Shown: positions 42,672-51,904 of the stretch, piece after piece
How positions within the stretch are numbered: position 1 is the stretch's first letter
How the letters are laid out: each line of letters opens with the position of its first letter
Source: Sunxiuqinia sp963678245
GTDB lineage: Bacteria > Bacteroidota > Bacteroidia > Bacteroidales > Prolixibacteraceae
Direction: 5' to 3'
Assembly (NCBI GenBank): GCA_965140765.1
Contig: OZ223309.1
Span: forward strand, 1,860,001 to 1,924,000
Length of the DNA: 64,000 bases
Position numbers and translations under genes: made by a program
The notes under the pieces: model-generated
Seen by the model: only the letters and a program-made list of their open reading frames with translations
The model's database searches: none
What the model was told of the DNA's origin: nothing

Positions 42672-43502
42672 TTACATTTTCTTGGCTTGTTCTTTTGCTA
42701 AATAAGAATCAACCAACTTATTGTATGCCTCAGCAAGCTTCCGCATGGGTTCATGATTGAGATTATACTTCTGACTACCAATGGCATAAATGGGCAAAAC
42801 CTTGGGAGAAGTTCCGGTGAAGAAAGCGGCATCGTAATCAGAAATAGATAAATAGGAAACAGGCTTTTCAATACAGTTGTATTTGAGTTCTGCCAGACAT
42901 TCCAATGTTCTCTGCCGAGTGATGCCAGAAAGAATATGTTCTGATGGCGCGGTATAAAACTCATCCTCTTTCACAAAAAAGATATTTGTACGGCTACCCT
43001 CTGTTACATAGCCTTCTGAATCGACCAAAATTACATCATAAATCTTCTCTTGCTGAATAAAACGGCTCGTTTCTTCCCGCAGCTTTTGCTGAACGGTTTT
43101 AGCTTTCGGCATTGAGCGCTCAAGCTCCAGCAAACCGGCCTTAACTCCATTTTTATAATCTTCGGTTGTCGGATAGTTATGAGGAATTAAATAATAAAAA
43201 GCAGCCTGTTTACCACGACCGACCTGAACCAATACTTTTATATTTCCCTCACAAATGCTGTTCGACTGAATCAATTGCGTAATATTATTTTCAAACTGCC
43301 GAAAGGTAACATCCAAGTGAACTCCGGTTAATTGAGCTGATATTTTCAAGCGGTTATAATGTGATTCAGCAAACAAACAGACGGAACCAATTATTCTCAA
43401 TACTTCATAAATTAGTATCGCATCAGACGCTAAAACTTCAACCTGATCAGTCCGAAATTTATGATTGTCTTTAATAAAATATTCTCCTTTAATATCTATC
43501 AT
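42672..43502 (-). CDS. Class IV aminotransferase (BCAT/DAAT/ADC-lyase fold)
   Basis: 276 residues from the ATG at 43502 (MIDIKGEYF); the frame is open ten codons upstream. Fold-type IV PLP enzyme: VLASDAILIYEVLRII (usual position of the first active-site arginine/glutamate block), the lysine region KTVQQKLREETSRFI, then DVILVDSEGYVTEGSRTNIF, the family signature around the cofactor-binding glutamate, and ILSGITRQRTLECL. It could be a branched-chain or D-amino-acid transaminase or aminodeoxychorismate lyase; no pabA/B genes are nearby to favour the last. Substrate unresolved. Confidence 0.85.
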   Translation of the reverse strand: MIDIKGEYFIKDNHKFRTDQVEVLASDAILIYEVLRIIGSVCLFAESHYNRLKISAQLTGVHLDVTFRQFENNITQLIQSNSICEGNIKVLVQVGRGKQAAFYYLIPHNYPTTEDYKNGVKAGLLELERSMPKAKTVQQKLREETSRFIQQEKIYDVILVDSEGYVTEGSRTNIFFVKEDEFYTAPSEHILSGITRQRTLECLAELKYNCIEKPVSYLSISDYDAAFFTGTSPKVLPIYAIGSQKYNLNHEPMRKLAEAYNKLVDSYLAKEQAKKM

Positions 43503-43718
43503 ATTCTGATTTTCAACTAAATATTGCAACAATGATATCTACCCAAATTTACGAAGCTTAGGTTTAGATTACAATAACGCTCAATACATACTAATACTTT
43601 TTATACGGGAGAATAAGGACGATGTTTAAGCCGAAGAAGGAGATCCGGTTTCAAACGAAAATTACGAATACTTCAGCGAGAGTTATGAAAGAATATATTG
43701 AAAAAAAAGACAACAAAA

Positions 43719-43745
43719 AAAAGAAGCCATGTGTTGGCTTCTTTT
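43719..43745. terminator. Intrinsic terminator of the DEAD-box helicase gene
   Basis: AAAAGAAGCCA / TGGCTTCTTTT, an 11-bp stem with a 5-nt loop, immediately after the helicase stop at 43750. Confidence 0.85.
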
Positions 43746-43749
43746 CTGA

Positions 43750-45015
43750 TTATCTTCGGTACGAGCGGGATGAACCGTTTCGTTTTGGGGATTTATTTCG
43801 AGAAGCAAAATACTCCTGCTTGCGCTGGCGTTTTTCCTTTTCAAAAGCTTTCTTTTCCTTTTCGGTCATTGGCTTTTCTGTTTGCGGAAAGGGATTATTT
43901 TGTACCCGTTCAATTTTTTGATTAATTAGGCGTTCAATGTCGCGAATATACGCATTTTCCTCCGGCTCACACATAGATATCGAAATACCTTCTTCGCCTG
44001 CCCTGCCCGACCGTCCGATGCGGTGCACGTAGGTTTCAGCCACATTCGGTATGTCGTAATTGATCACGTATTTCAATTTGTCGATATCGATACCACGGGC
44101 AGCAATATCAGTCGCTACCAGCACCCTTATTTCACGATCCTTAAATTTGGCCAGCGCCTTTTGCCTTTGGTTCTGCGCTTTATCTCCATGAATAGCAGCT
44201 GCAGCAATGTTCTGCTTTTTGAGGTTTCGCACAATCTTATCTGCACCATGCTTGGTTCGCGAAAACAGAAGTACTTGGTCCAAATTCTGATCTTTCAAAA
44301 TATGAATTATCAGGTCTTTTTTGTCGGCTTTATTGGTAAAATACAAATATTGCTGAATCGTATCGGCGGTAGACGACACCGGGCTCACCTCCACTTTTTT
44401 AGGATCCTTTAATATCTTATTTGAAAGCTCCACAATATTAGCTGGCATAGTGGCCGAAAAGAACAACGACTGCCTTTTGGATGGCAGTTTAGCAATAACT
44501 TTTTTGATTTCGTGAACAAACCCCATGTCCAACATACGATCAGCTTCATCCAATACAAAGTATTCGATGTGGTCAAGCGAAATAAACCGCTGATCCATTA
44601 AATCGAGTAATCGCCCGGGGGTGGCTACTAAAATATCGACACCTTGACGTAAAACATTGGTTTGTGCTCCTTGTTTAACACCACCAAAAATAACCGTATT
44701 CTTTAGTCCGGTATACTTTCCATAAGTTGAAAAGCTTTCACCAATCTGTATGGCCAATTCGCGCGTGGGCGTAATGATCAGTGATCTCAACTGGCGTGGC
44801 CGTTTGCCTTCTCTTCGATCCAAAAAAAGATGCTGAAGAATGGGAATCGCAAATGCTGCTGTTTTTCCGGTTCCGGTTTGTGCACTGCCCAATACATCAT
44901 GTCTATTCAGTATTAGAGGGATCGCTTTTTCTTGTATGGTGGTGGGGTTAACGTAATTTTCATCTTTGAGAGCCTTTAAGATCGGCTCAATCAGTTCTAA
45001 TTCTTTAAATTGCAT
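43750..45015 (-). CDS. DEAD-box RNA helicase (RhlE-like)
   Basis: 421 residues from the ATG at 45015 (MQFKELELIEPIL); the longer frame upstream runs over the promoter box. ATP-dependent RNA unwinding in ribosome assembly or mRNA turnover. Motifs in order: Q motif NPTTIQEKAIPLIL, I AQTGTGKT, Ia PTRELAIQI, Ib TPGRLLD, II VLDEADRMLDMGF, III SAT, IV LLFSRTKHGADKI, V ATDIAARGIDI and VI HRIGRSGRAG. The C-terminus is a short basic tail (KKAFEKEKRQRKQEYFASRN, then serine/arginine-rich) as in RhlE proteins, which aids RNA binding. Confidence 0.95.
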   Translation of the reverse strand: MQFKELELIEPILKALKDENYVNPTTIQEKAIPLILNRHDVLGSAQTGTGKTAAFAIPILQHLFLDRREGKRPRQLRSLIITPTRELAIQIGESFSTYGKYTGLKNTVIFGGVKQGAQTNVLRQGVDILVATPGRLLDLMDQRFISLDHIEYFVLDEADRMLDMGFVHEIKKVIAKLPSKRQSLFFSATMPANIVELSNKILKDPKKVEVSPVSSTADTIQQYLYFTNKADKKDLIIHILKDQNLDQVLLFSRTKHGADKIVRNLKKQNIAAAAIHGDKAQNQRQKALAKFKDREIRVLVATDIAARGIDIDKLKYVINYDIPNVAETYVHRIGRSGRAGEEGISISMCEPEENAYIRDIERLINQKIERVQNNPFPQTEKPMTEKEKKAFEKEKRQRKQEYFASRNKSPKRNGSSRSYRR

Positions 45016-45078
45016 GTAATAAAATTTGTTCCCATCTGGAAATTGGCGAGAAACTTCGAGGGAGGTCAATAAAGGACA

Positions 45079-45086
45079 CAAAGGTA
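45079..45086 (-). promoter_or_regulatory. Promoter -7 box of the helicase gene
   Basis: Minus-strand TACCTTTG matches TAnnTTTG, 64 bp before the start at 45015. Its position makes the longer upstream start unlikely. Confidence 0.5.
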
Positions 45087-45431
45087 GTATTTAATTTGAA
45101 TGTGGGTAATAATCTAAGCAAACGTATTTGAAAAAGGGAACAATTAAGTATCTGAATATCAAAAATGAATCTTACACCAATTACATGAGACGACATATCT
45201 ACCAGATAATCAACCAAAAATTAACTCGATAAAATAATTTCTCGTCGTGTATTTCCGAAATAGTTGATCCTTTTATCGCGAGAACTAAACGTTATTGCTT
45301 CCAACGATATCGTTTTTGCTGCTATTAGCTACTTACTTAGTAAGATGAAGCTGGATTGATACGAACAAATATGGGGGAAAACCGACTGGAATAACTTGAC
45401 TGACAAAACAAATTCGAGGTTAACTTATAAA
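45087..45431. other. Divergent intergenic region
   Basis: About 345 bp between the promoter boxes of the divergent helicase and ClpP-like genes. No coding frame, RNA gene or clear repeat was recognised. Confidence 0.4.
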
Positions 45432-45439
45432 TACATTTG
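45432..45439 (+). promoter_or_regulatory. Promoter -7 box of the ClpP-like gene
   Basis: TACATTTG, an exact TAnnTTTG match, 40-75 bp before the candidate start codons. It rules out the frame's first TTG codon (45437), which lies inside the box. Confidence 0.6.
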
Positions 45440-45514
45440 CAAAGGAGTGAAGATCAGGGAGACCAAACTTCACTGAAAATGACTATTTTTATTCCCATTA
45501 ATGAATCAAAAAAA

Positions 45515-46126
45515 ATGAATTATATTATGAATAATGATCGTGTTTACTCTGCGAAGGAGTCTGAAAATAAAGAAAAAAAGCAATCGGTAAAACATCAAAT
45601 AGAGTCTAACTTCCTAAAAAAAAGACAAATCTTCCTTTGGGGACCTGTTGATGACGAATCGGCCGAAGATATTGTCAGCAAATTGTTGTATCTCGAATCG
45701 GTTGATGCCGGCAAACCCATTACATTTTTTATCAATAGTCCAGGAGGTATGGTTACGTCAGGATTTTCAATTATGGACACCATAAATTTAATTTCATCAC
45801 CGGTTTCAACGGTCTGTATGGGATTAGCTGCGTCAATGGGATCGATCCTGCTTTCGGCAGGCGAAAAAGGCAAACGATTTATTTACCCTTATGGAGAAGT
45901 GATGATTCACCAACCCAGCATAGGTGCACTGAGAGGACAAGCCAGCGATTTGGAAATTCATGCCAAGCAAATTATCAAAACGAAAAACCTATCGGCCGAA
46001 ATTTTAGCAAAAAATACCGGCCGATCGTTCGACCACGTCTTAGCTGATTTTGATCGTGATTATTGGATGAATGCTGAAGAATCGATAAAATACGGGATTG
46101 TTGATGAAGTTTATTCGATTGATTAA
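45515..46126 (+). CDS. ClpP-family serine protease
   Basis: About 203 residues from the ATG at 45515 (MNYIMNNDRV), preceded by an A-rich leader; an in-frame ATG 12 codons upstream (45479) is also possible. ClpP fold: RQIFLWGPVDDESAEDIVSK, ITFFINSPGGMVTSGFSIMD, catalytic serine in GLAASMGSILL, catalytic histidine in VMIHQPSIG, and the aspartate region DFDRDYWMNAEESIKYGIVD. The N-terminus is unlike that of the main ClpP of Bacteroidota and carries a charged stretch (SAKESENKEKKQSVKHQ), so this looks like a second, accessory ClpP without a neighbouring clpX. It degrades proteins together with a Clp ATPase (family knowledge). Confidence 0.88.
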   Translation: MNYIMNNDRVYSAKESENKEKKQSVKHQIESNFLKKRQIFLWGPVDDESAEDIVSKLLYLESVDAGKPITFFINSPGGMVTSGFSIMDTINLISSPVSTVCMGLAASMGSILLSAGEKGKRFIYPYGEVMIHQPSIGALRGQASDLEIHAKQIIKTKNLSAEILAKNTGRSFDHVLADFDRDYWMNAEESIKYGIVDEVYSID

Positions 46127-46156
46127 TAGTCCAAACATCCCAAGTAGAAAGAAAAA

Positions 46157-46184
46157 AGCCCGTCATTTAGTAAAATGACGGGCT
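46157..46184. terminator. Bidirectional intrinsic terminator
   Basis: AGCCCGTCATTT / AAATGACGGGCT, a 12-bp stem with a 4-nt loop between the convergent ClpP-like and ferredoxin genes, with A-run and T-rich flanks. Confidence 0.85.
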
Positions 46185-46204
46185 AATAATTTTATGCTGT
46201 CCGT

Positions 46205-46375
46205 TTATTCGGCAATCGAAATCGCGTCAACCGGGCAAACTTCGGCACAAGAGCCACAATCGGTACAAAGATCTGCGTCAATTGTATAAATATCACCTTC
46301 AGCAATAGCGTCAACTGGACATTCATCAATACATGTTCCGCATGCAATGCACTCATCTGAAATTACATAAGCCAT
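46205..46375 (-). CDS. 2[4Fe-4S] ferredoxin
   Basis: 56 residues, of clostridial/Bacteroidota ferredoxin size. Two intact CxxCxxCxxxCP cluster motifs: CIACGTCIDECP (from residue 9) and CTDCGSCAEVCP. The start is the ATG at 46375 (MAYVISDECIACG). Low-potential electron carrier in the cytosol; likely partners here include the flavin reductase next to lipA and radical-SAM or 2-oxoacid oxidoreductases elsewhere. Its own promoter box lies 35 bp upstream and it ends at a shared terminator, so it is a single-gene unit. Confidence 0.96.
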   Translation of the reverse strand: MAYVISDECIACGTCIDECPVDAIAEGDIYTIDADLCTDCGSCAEVCPVDAISIAE

Positions 46376-46409
46376 AACACTTCTTTTTTTAAGTTAGAGA
46401 TTAGCAGCA

Positions 46410-46417
46410 AAAGTACA
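46410..46417 (-). promoter_or_regulatory. Promoter -7 box of the ferredoxin gene
   Basis: Minus-strand TACTTTTG matches TAnnTTTG, 35 bp before the start at 46375. Confidence 0.6.
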
Positions 46418-46565
46418 AAGTTTGGTATAAAATAAAAGAAATTGAGAAATAAATTTAACGTCTATAAAATAACTGTTAAATCACAATTAAAATAGGTGTA
46501 AATATGTCTCATTTTTCGTATTAATAAATCCTTCAGTTGTTTACCAGAATAAGTCCGGTCAAATA

Positions 46566-47234
46566 CTATTTTGAACGTTCTACTTTTTGCTGCTTTTCAA
46601 AGTATTTGCAAACTTCAGTTAATCCACAATTGTTGCACTTGGGAGTTCGTGCCAAGCAAGTATAGCGTCCGTGCAAAATAAGCCAGTGGTGCGCTAAAGG
46701 AACAATCTCACCCGGAAAATACTTCATCAATTCTTGCTCAGTAGCCAATGGTGTTTTCGAATTTGTCGTCAGCCCTATTCGGTTGGCCACGCGAAAAACA
46801 TGTGTATCGACTGCAAAAGCCGGCTTCTCATAAACAACCGACGCAATCACGTTGGCAGTCTTTCGTCCAACCCCCGGGAGCTTTTGTAGTTCTACTACAT
46901 CGTCAGGCACTACCCCATCAAAATCGCCAACCAGCATTCTAGCCATGCCCACTAAGTGCTTGGCTTTGTTGTTCGGATAGGAACATGAACGAATATAATC
47001 AAACACTTCAGCAGGCTCAACTTCGGCCAGTTGCTCGGGCTTAGGAAATCGCTTAAACAACTCTGGAGTTATCTGATTGACTCGCTTGTCGGTACACTGA
47101 GCCGATAAAATAACAGCAACTAATAGTTCATAGGGATCGCCATATTCCAACTCGGTTTCCGCAATTGGCATAGCTTTTTGAAAATACTCAATTACTCGCT
47201 GGTAACGCTCTTTTTTTTGCATGCTTATCTTCAT
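46566..47234 (-). CDS. nth: Endonuclease III
   Basis: 222 residues. DNA glycosylase/AP lyase removing oxidised pyrimidines in base-excision repair. Seen: VAVILSAQCTDKRVN, helix-hairpin-helix LPGVGRKTANVI with the catalytic lysine, FAVDTHVFRVANRIGL with the catalytic aspartate, and the C-terminal iron-sulfur loop C-x6-C-x2-C-x5-C (CLARTPKCNNCGLTEVC). The start may also be the ATG four codons downstream. Divergent from the ABC-F gene at 47370. Confidence 0.96.
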   Translation of the reverse strand: MKISMQKKERYQRVIEYFQKAMPIAETELEYGDPYELLVAVILSAQCTDKRVNQITPELFKRFPKPEQLAEVEPAEVFDYIRSCSYPNNKAKHLVGMARMLVGDFDGVVPDDVVELQKLPGVGRKTANVIASVVYEKPAFAVDTHVFRVANRIGLTTNSKTPLATEQELMKYFPGEIVPLAHHWLILHGRYTCLARTPKCNNCGLTEVCKYFEKQQKVERSK

Positions 47235-47345
47235 TTAGGATTGTAGAAAACAAAAATAGAATTTCCTGAGGGAACAAACAGGCTGGTATCTGGTTTATTT
47301 GATAGAATCAAAAAATGATACTCTCATATTGCCAATATTAATTTC

Positions 47346-47353
47346 TATTTTTG
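47346..47353 (+). promoter_or_regulatory. Promoter -7 box of the Uup-like ABC-F gene
   Basis: TATTTTTG matches TAnnTTTG and ends only 16 bp before the ATG at 47370, implying a very short leader. Confidence 0.55.
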
Positions 47354-47369
47354 CGCAAAACAAATAGAT

Positions 47370-49238
47370 ATGATCCCTTATTTACAAGCTGAGGCTATTT
47401 CTAAACGCTATGGAGAACAAATGTTGTTCGAGGCTATTTCATTTACCATTTTTAAAGACCAGAAAGTAGCTTTAATTGCAAAGAATGGTGCTGGAAAAAC
47501 CACGCTTATGGAGATCATAGCCGGATTGGATACGCCTGATGAAGGTCAGATTACGGTGACCAACGATATTAAGATTGGCTACTTGAAACAAGACCCCGAT
47601 TTAAACGAAAACCTAACGGTATTGCAGGAAGCCCTCCGGTCAGACAATCCGGCACTGGATGTAATTGCCCAATTTGAGGCCGCTGTAACGCACAACAATC
47701 AAAAGGAAATTGAACAGCTAACCACAAAAATGGAAGAGCTGAATGCCTGGGACTTTGAAGTCCGTGTTAAGCAGGTTTTGAGTCAGCTGAAGATTAATGA
47801 TTTCGATCAGCCTATCCAGGAACTTTCGGGTGGTCAGAGAAAACGATTGGCATTAGCCAACGTATTGGTAAACGAACCCGACTTGCTCTTGCTGGATGAG
47901 CCTACCAACCACTTGGATTTAGATATGATTGAATGGTTGGAAGCCTATCTGGAGAAAACCAATTGTACCTTGTTTATGGTAACACACGACCGTTATTTTC
48001 TCGACCGCGTTTGTAACGAAATCATTGAAATTGACCAGAACCAAACATACGACTATCAAGGCAATTACAGCTATTACCTGGAAAAGAGACAGGAGCGGAT
48101 TGAACAACAGCAAGCATCGACAGAAAAAGCAAAAAACCTGTTGCGCACCGAGCAGGAATGGATGCGAAGAATGCCCAAAGCACGCAGCCATAAAGCCAAA
48201 TACCGGGTTGATGCATTTCATGATTTAAAAGAAAAAGCCAGTCAAGCCCGGCAAGAAGACAACCTGGAGTTGAATGTTGCATCAGCTCGCCTGGGAAATA
48301 AAATACTTGAGTTGGAAAACGTTTCAAAGGGATATGGCGATTTAAAATTAATAACCGATTTCAGCTATAAATTTTCGCGGTTTGAGAAAGTTGGAATCGT
48401 TGGAAAAAACGGAACCGGAAAATCAACTTTTCTCAATGTGATCACCGGTGGTGTGGCTCCCGATTCCGGCTCCATTGATTGGGGACAGACTATTAAAATT
48501 GGGTACTATCGTCAGGCAGGTATTGAGTTTAAACCGAATGAAAAAGTCATCGACGTTATTAAAAACATTGCCGAAGTTGTCGAGTTTGAAGGCGGCCAGA
48601 AAATGACGGCCAGTCAATTGCTGACGCGTTTCCTGTTTCCACCTGAGGTTCAATATAACTTTGTGGAGAAACTGAGCGGCGGCGAACGTCGTCGGCTTTA
48701 CCTGTGTACCATTTTGATGGGAAACCCTAACTTCCTGATTCTGGATGAGCCGACCAACGATTTAGACATCATGACTCTGAATGTGCTGGAAGATTATCTG
48801 TCCGCTTTTGGTGGTTGTGTGGTTATTGTTTCGCACGATCGTTATTTCATGGATAAAATTGTTGATCACCTTTTTGTATTTGATGGAGAAGGATCAATTC
48901 GCGATTTTCCGGGTAATTATACCATTTACCGAAATCAGCTTGAAGCAGAGGAAGAATTTCGTAAAAAAGCTGAAGCCGCATCGAAACCAAAGCCAATTCA
49001 AGAAAAGCCAAAAGCAAAATCTTCTCAAAAGATGAGCTTTAACGAGAAGCGCGAGTTTGAACAACTAGAGCAAACCATCAAAGAATTGGAAACCGAAAAG
49101 AATGAATTGGAACTAGCCATGAACTCTGGAGAACTTTCAAACGACGATTTAATCGAAAAATCAAACCGCTTCTCTCAAATAACCAATAAATTGGACGAGA
49201 AAGAAATGCGCTGGTTGGAATTGAGCGAAAAGAATTAA
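47370..49238 (+). CDS. ABC-F protein, Uup-like
   Basis: 622 residues with two full ATP-binding domains and no membrane part. Domain 1: Walker A AKNGAGKT (37-44), signature LSGGQRKRLALA, Walker B LLLLDEPTNHLD. The linker (EKRQERIEQQQASTEKAKNL to WMRRMPKARSHKAKYR) is the P-site-tRNA interaction motif region. Domain 2: GKNGTGKS, LSGGERRRLYL, ILDEPTNDLD. A C-terminal coiled coil of about 80 residues (KREFEQLEQTIKELETEKNE) is typical of Uup. Family: binds the ribosome E site and modulates translation or rescue; Uup also affects DNA branch processing. All ATPase motifs are intact. Confidence 0.92.
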   Translation: MIPYLQAEAISKRYGEQMLFEAISFTIFKDQKVALIAKNGAGKTTLMEIIAGLDTPDEGQITVTNDIKIGYLKQDPDLNENLTVLQEALRSDNPALDVIAQFEAAVTHNNQKEIEQLTTKMEELNAWDFEVRVKQVLSQLKINDFDQPIQELSGGQRKRLALANVLVNEPDLLLLDEPTNHLDLDMIEWLEAYLEKTNCTLFMVTHDRYFLDRVCNEIIEIDQNQTYDYQGNYSYYLEKRQERIEQQQASTEKAKNLLRTEQEWMRRMPKARSHKAKYRVDAFHDLKEKASQARQEDNLELNVASARLGNKILELENVSKGYGDLKLITDFSYKFSRFEKVGIVGKNGTGKSTFLNVITGGVAPDSGSIDWGQTIKIGYYRQAGIEFKPNEKVIDVIKNIAEVVEFEGGQKMTASQLLTRFLFPPEVQYNFVEKLSGGERRRLYLCTILMGNPNFLILDEPTNDLDIMTLNVLEDYLSAFGGCVVIVSHDRYFMDKIVDHLFVFDGEGSIRDFPGNYTIYRNQLEAEEEFRKKAEAASKPKPIQEKPKAKSSQKMSFNEKREFEQLEQTIKELETEKNELELAMNSGELSNDDLIEKSNRFSQITNKLDEKEMRWLELSEKN

Positions 49239-49365
49239 CACCTAGTCCTCTTCATACAACCCCCTTACATCATCGTTCATCCAAAACACCAGGCAGCCCC
49301 CCATTTTGTAGTTCCCTGCTCAACCAGATGATATACAAATATGCAGAAAGTTCATCCGTATATTA

Positions 49366-51513
49366 CTAGCTCATATTTAAACTCTTACTGATCAATTTTA
49401 ACAGCAAATCTCGTTTTATGGGTTTCGCGATGTAATCAAGGCACCCGGCATCAAGTGCTTTTTGTCGTTCGTCTTGCGCTGCATAGGCAGTCTGAGCAAT
49501 TATTCTCATGCCTGGCTTGTTACGCAAAATAGCATGTGTTGCTTCATAGCCGCTTAAGTCTGGTAAGCGAATATCCATTAATATCAGATCAACCATTTGA
49601 GTTGACGCAATTTCAATAGCTTCTTCTGCATATTCAGTTGAAATAATATTAAACCCGGTGTTTGCAAGAATCTCGTTTAGATACAGCGCATTATAAGCAT
49701 CATCTTCAACAATTAGTAAAGTTTTGTTTGCAAAATAAGACTCATCGAAAACATTCGTAATCTGCGGAGCAAGCTTCTCTGGAACAGCCTTTACATATTT
49801 AATTGTAAAATGAAAAGTTGTTGCAACCTCTTTCCCACTTATAGGAACCTTGGAAGGAGATTCTATCCACATCCTGCCACCCAACAACCCGGATAAACCC
49901 CTTGCTATTGATAAACCGAGGCCGGCACCTCCAATGTTTTTTAATGACCGATGGTGTAATTGAGAAAAACGTTCAAAGATAATATCTTGCTTGTCTGATG
50001 GAATTCCGACACCGGTATCTGAAACATAAAAGTGAAGTTGATTTTTCTCGAACCAGCATCCGAATTCAATAAAACCACTTGTAATGAACTTGAATGCATT
50101 ATCGATCAGGTTAATTAGAATTTGTTTGAGTTTTACTTTATCCGTTTTTATGAGCGCATAAGAAGGCTCACTTTGAAAATTATACGTTAACGCAATGTAC
50201 TCCTTCTTTAGTCTAACCTGTTGTTCTGCAAAAAAGATCTGCAACTCGGCAAACAATTCAACAACATTGCATTCTTCTTCATTTACGGCTAATTGTCCCG
50301 ATTCTATTTTTGAAATATCGAGTATGTCGTTAATAATTTCAAGCAGGTCGCTGCAGCTGTTATTTATTATTTTAGAATATCTTTCAACAACCTGCCTATT
50401 CCTGTAGTTTTCAACCAATAAGTTGGAGAAACCCATGATCGAATTCATCGGCGTTCGAATTTCGTGGCTCATATTCTGAAGAAAAGCTGACTTTAGGCGG
50501 TCGCTTTCTTCCGCCTTCTCCTTTGCTTTAAGAAGTTCCAATTCGGAATGCTTACGAAAGGTAATATCACTACCAAAACAAGAACCTCCAACAACTTGTC
50601 CTTTTTTTATTATTGGATTAAATTTCACCTGAATATAAAGCATGCCATTATTGGTAGGAACAGCATCTTCGACTAGAAACTGTTCATTGGCAAGTACCCG
50701 ATCATATCGTGGCTTCCAAAATGGCTTCAATTCGTTGGGAAGTGCATCAACCAAGTTTATTCCAGGTTCCAGAAGGATTCCGAATGATTGTAAAAAATCA
50801 CGCTGAAAAACAGGATTGATATACAAGATTTCGTAGCTCTTGTTAAAAGCCCAAATGCTATCATTAGTTCCTTCGAGAATCGCCGTTATGCTTGCATTGT
50901 TTTCCTCTGCCGCTTCCTTCGCTTTGAGAAGCTCAGCTTCTGCCTTCTTTCGATTGGTTATATCTCGAAAAATTCCCATCAAACATCTTTTACCTTGATG
51001 CGTAACCTCTGAGGCCAGCACTTCAACCGCAACTTTGGAGCCATCTGATCGAGCAACTACGCTTTCAACTAACCCGACAGGCTTTGACCCGATAGCACCT
51101 TCGTAATATTTCTTAAATCTATCGTTATAATACTGTTCTTGACCTTCTGGGTGCAATTTAGATTGATGAATACCGACAATTTCGGTGTGTGACAATTGAA
51201 GTAATTTCTCAGCTGCAAGATTGGCATCTAAAATAAGACCACTTTCAATCTCAGCTATAAAAATGGCGTCGGCAGCATTTTCAAAAAGGTTTCTGAATTG
51301 CACTTCGCTTTCTTCAGCTTTCTGCTTGACTATCTCTAATTCACAAATCGCGTCACTAGTCTCTTTACGTTCCGTTTCTACATTTACACTTTTACCTGTC
51401 AATGCAAATGCTGAATTCTGTTTTTCAATTGCCTGTTTTAATGAACTATTAGTTCGCTTCAACTCTTGGATTTCTGCAATTAGTTCCTCTTTTTTCTTTT
51501 TACTATAGTTCAT
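49366..51513 (-). CDS. Soluble hybrid sensor histidine kinase (PAS-PAS-HisKA-HATPase-REC)
   Basis: 715 residues without transmembrane segments. Coiled-coil start (KKKKEELIAEIQELKRTNSS); PAS 1 at about 70-190 (FRNLFENAADAIFIAE, ending GIFRDITNRKKAEAEL); PAS 2 at about 205-325 (ILEGTNDSIWAFNKSYEILY, ending GSDITFRKHSELEL); HisKA with phosphoacceptor His350 (FLQNMSHEIRTPMNSIMG); HATPase boxes DNAFKF, DTGVGIP and GAGLGLSIARGL; a receiver domain with LLIVEDDAYNA, LILMDIRLPDLSGYEA and CLDYIAKPI. Cytosolic signal, possibly redox or small molecule through the PAS domains; output partner unknown. No response-regulator gene is adjacent. Confidence 0.94.
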   Translation of the reverse strand: MNYSKKKKEELIAEIQELKRTNSSLKQAIEKQNSAFALTGKSVNVETERKETSDAICELEIVKQKAEESEVQFRNLFENAADAIFIAEIESGLILDANLAAEKLLQLSHTEIVGIHQSKLHPEGQEQYYNDRFKKYYEGAIGSKPVGLVESVVARSDGSKVAVEVLASEVTHQGKRCLMGIFRDITNRKKAEAELLKAKEAAEENNASITAILEGTNDSIWAFNKSYEILYINPVFQRDFLQSFGILLEPGINLVDALPNELKPFWKPRYDRVLANEQFLVEDAVPTNNGMLYIQVKFNPIIKKGQVVGGSCFGSDITFRKHSELELLKAKEKAEESDRLKSAFLQNMSHEIRTPMNSIMGFSNLLVENYRNRQVVERYSKIINNSCSDLLEIINDILDISKIESGQLAVNEEECNVVELFAELQIFFAEQQVRLKKEYIALTYNFQSEPSYALIKTDKVKLKQILINLIDNAFKFITSGFIEFGCWFEKNQLHFYVSDTGVGIPSDKQDIIFERFSQLHHRSLKNIGGAGLGLSIARGLSGLLGGRMWIESPSKVPISGKEVATTFHFTIKYVKAVPEKLAPQITNVFDESYFANKTLLIVEDDAYNALYLNEILANTGFNIISTEYAEEAIEIASTQMVDLILMDIRLPDLSGYEATHAILRNKPGMRIIAQTAYAAQDERQKALDAGCLDYIAKPIKRDLLLKLISKSLNMS

Positions 51514-51904
51514 AACCCGTATTCAGCTATTTTTATTGAAATATAGCATTTTTTTTTATTCGCATGAAATTTAATTTGTACTAGCAGAACCTCTTAGACT
51601 TTATTGATCAAAGTTTTCAAGGTCTTGGAAAAGACCACAAAATGGACTTATAGCTGATACTCTTTTAAACAAATTGCACGCTTATTTAAAAAGACCGAAA
51701 AGGACCGGTTGCATTTTTGATCTGGTAGTCGCACTTAGCCAAAAAAATGCAAGGAATGAACTACCTCGGGGCAAGTCCTCGAGGTAGCAAAAGAGCTCAC
51801 GCACGATGCGAAAGCAGAACCGCTCAAAGAGCTGGGAATTAAACCAGAAAAAGATTAAATTCAAAAAGCCAGAAATAGGAAATTAATTATTTGAGAAGTT
51901 AAAC
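51514..51904. other. Unexplained intergenic region with hairpin and coding-like stretch
   Basis: About 390 bp between the kinase and RidA genes. It holds a perfect 8-bp stem (CTACCTCG at 51761-51768 with CGAGGTAG at 51780-51787). In the plus-strand frame that follows, EVAKELTHDAKAEPLKELG continues to IKPEKD and a stop at about 51858; this reads like the end of a real protein, but no start or upstream part is found. It may be a relic of a gene or mobile element. Not assigned. Confidence 0.35.

Noticed and set aside
42672..43502. Branched-chain aminotransferase IlvE as a firm call
   Set aside because: Fold and cofactor motifs fit all class IV enzymes; nothing in the context decides the substrate.
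43622..43921. Open frame opposite the helicase 3' end
   Set aside because: It is antisense to the end of the DEAD-box helicase gene and runs through its terminator; the product is low-complexity and basic.
45437..45478. Upstream start of the ClpP-like gene
   Set aside because: The codon lies within the promoter -7 box, so it cannot be in the mRNA.
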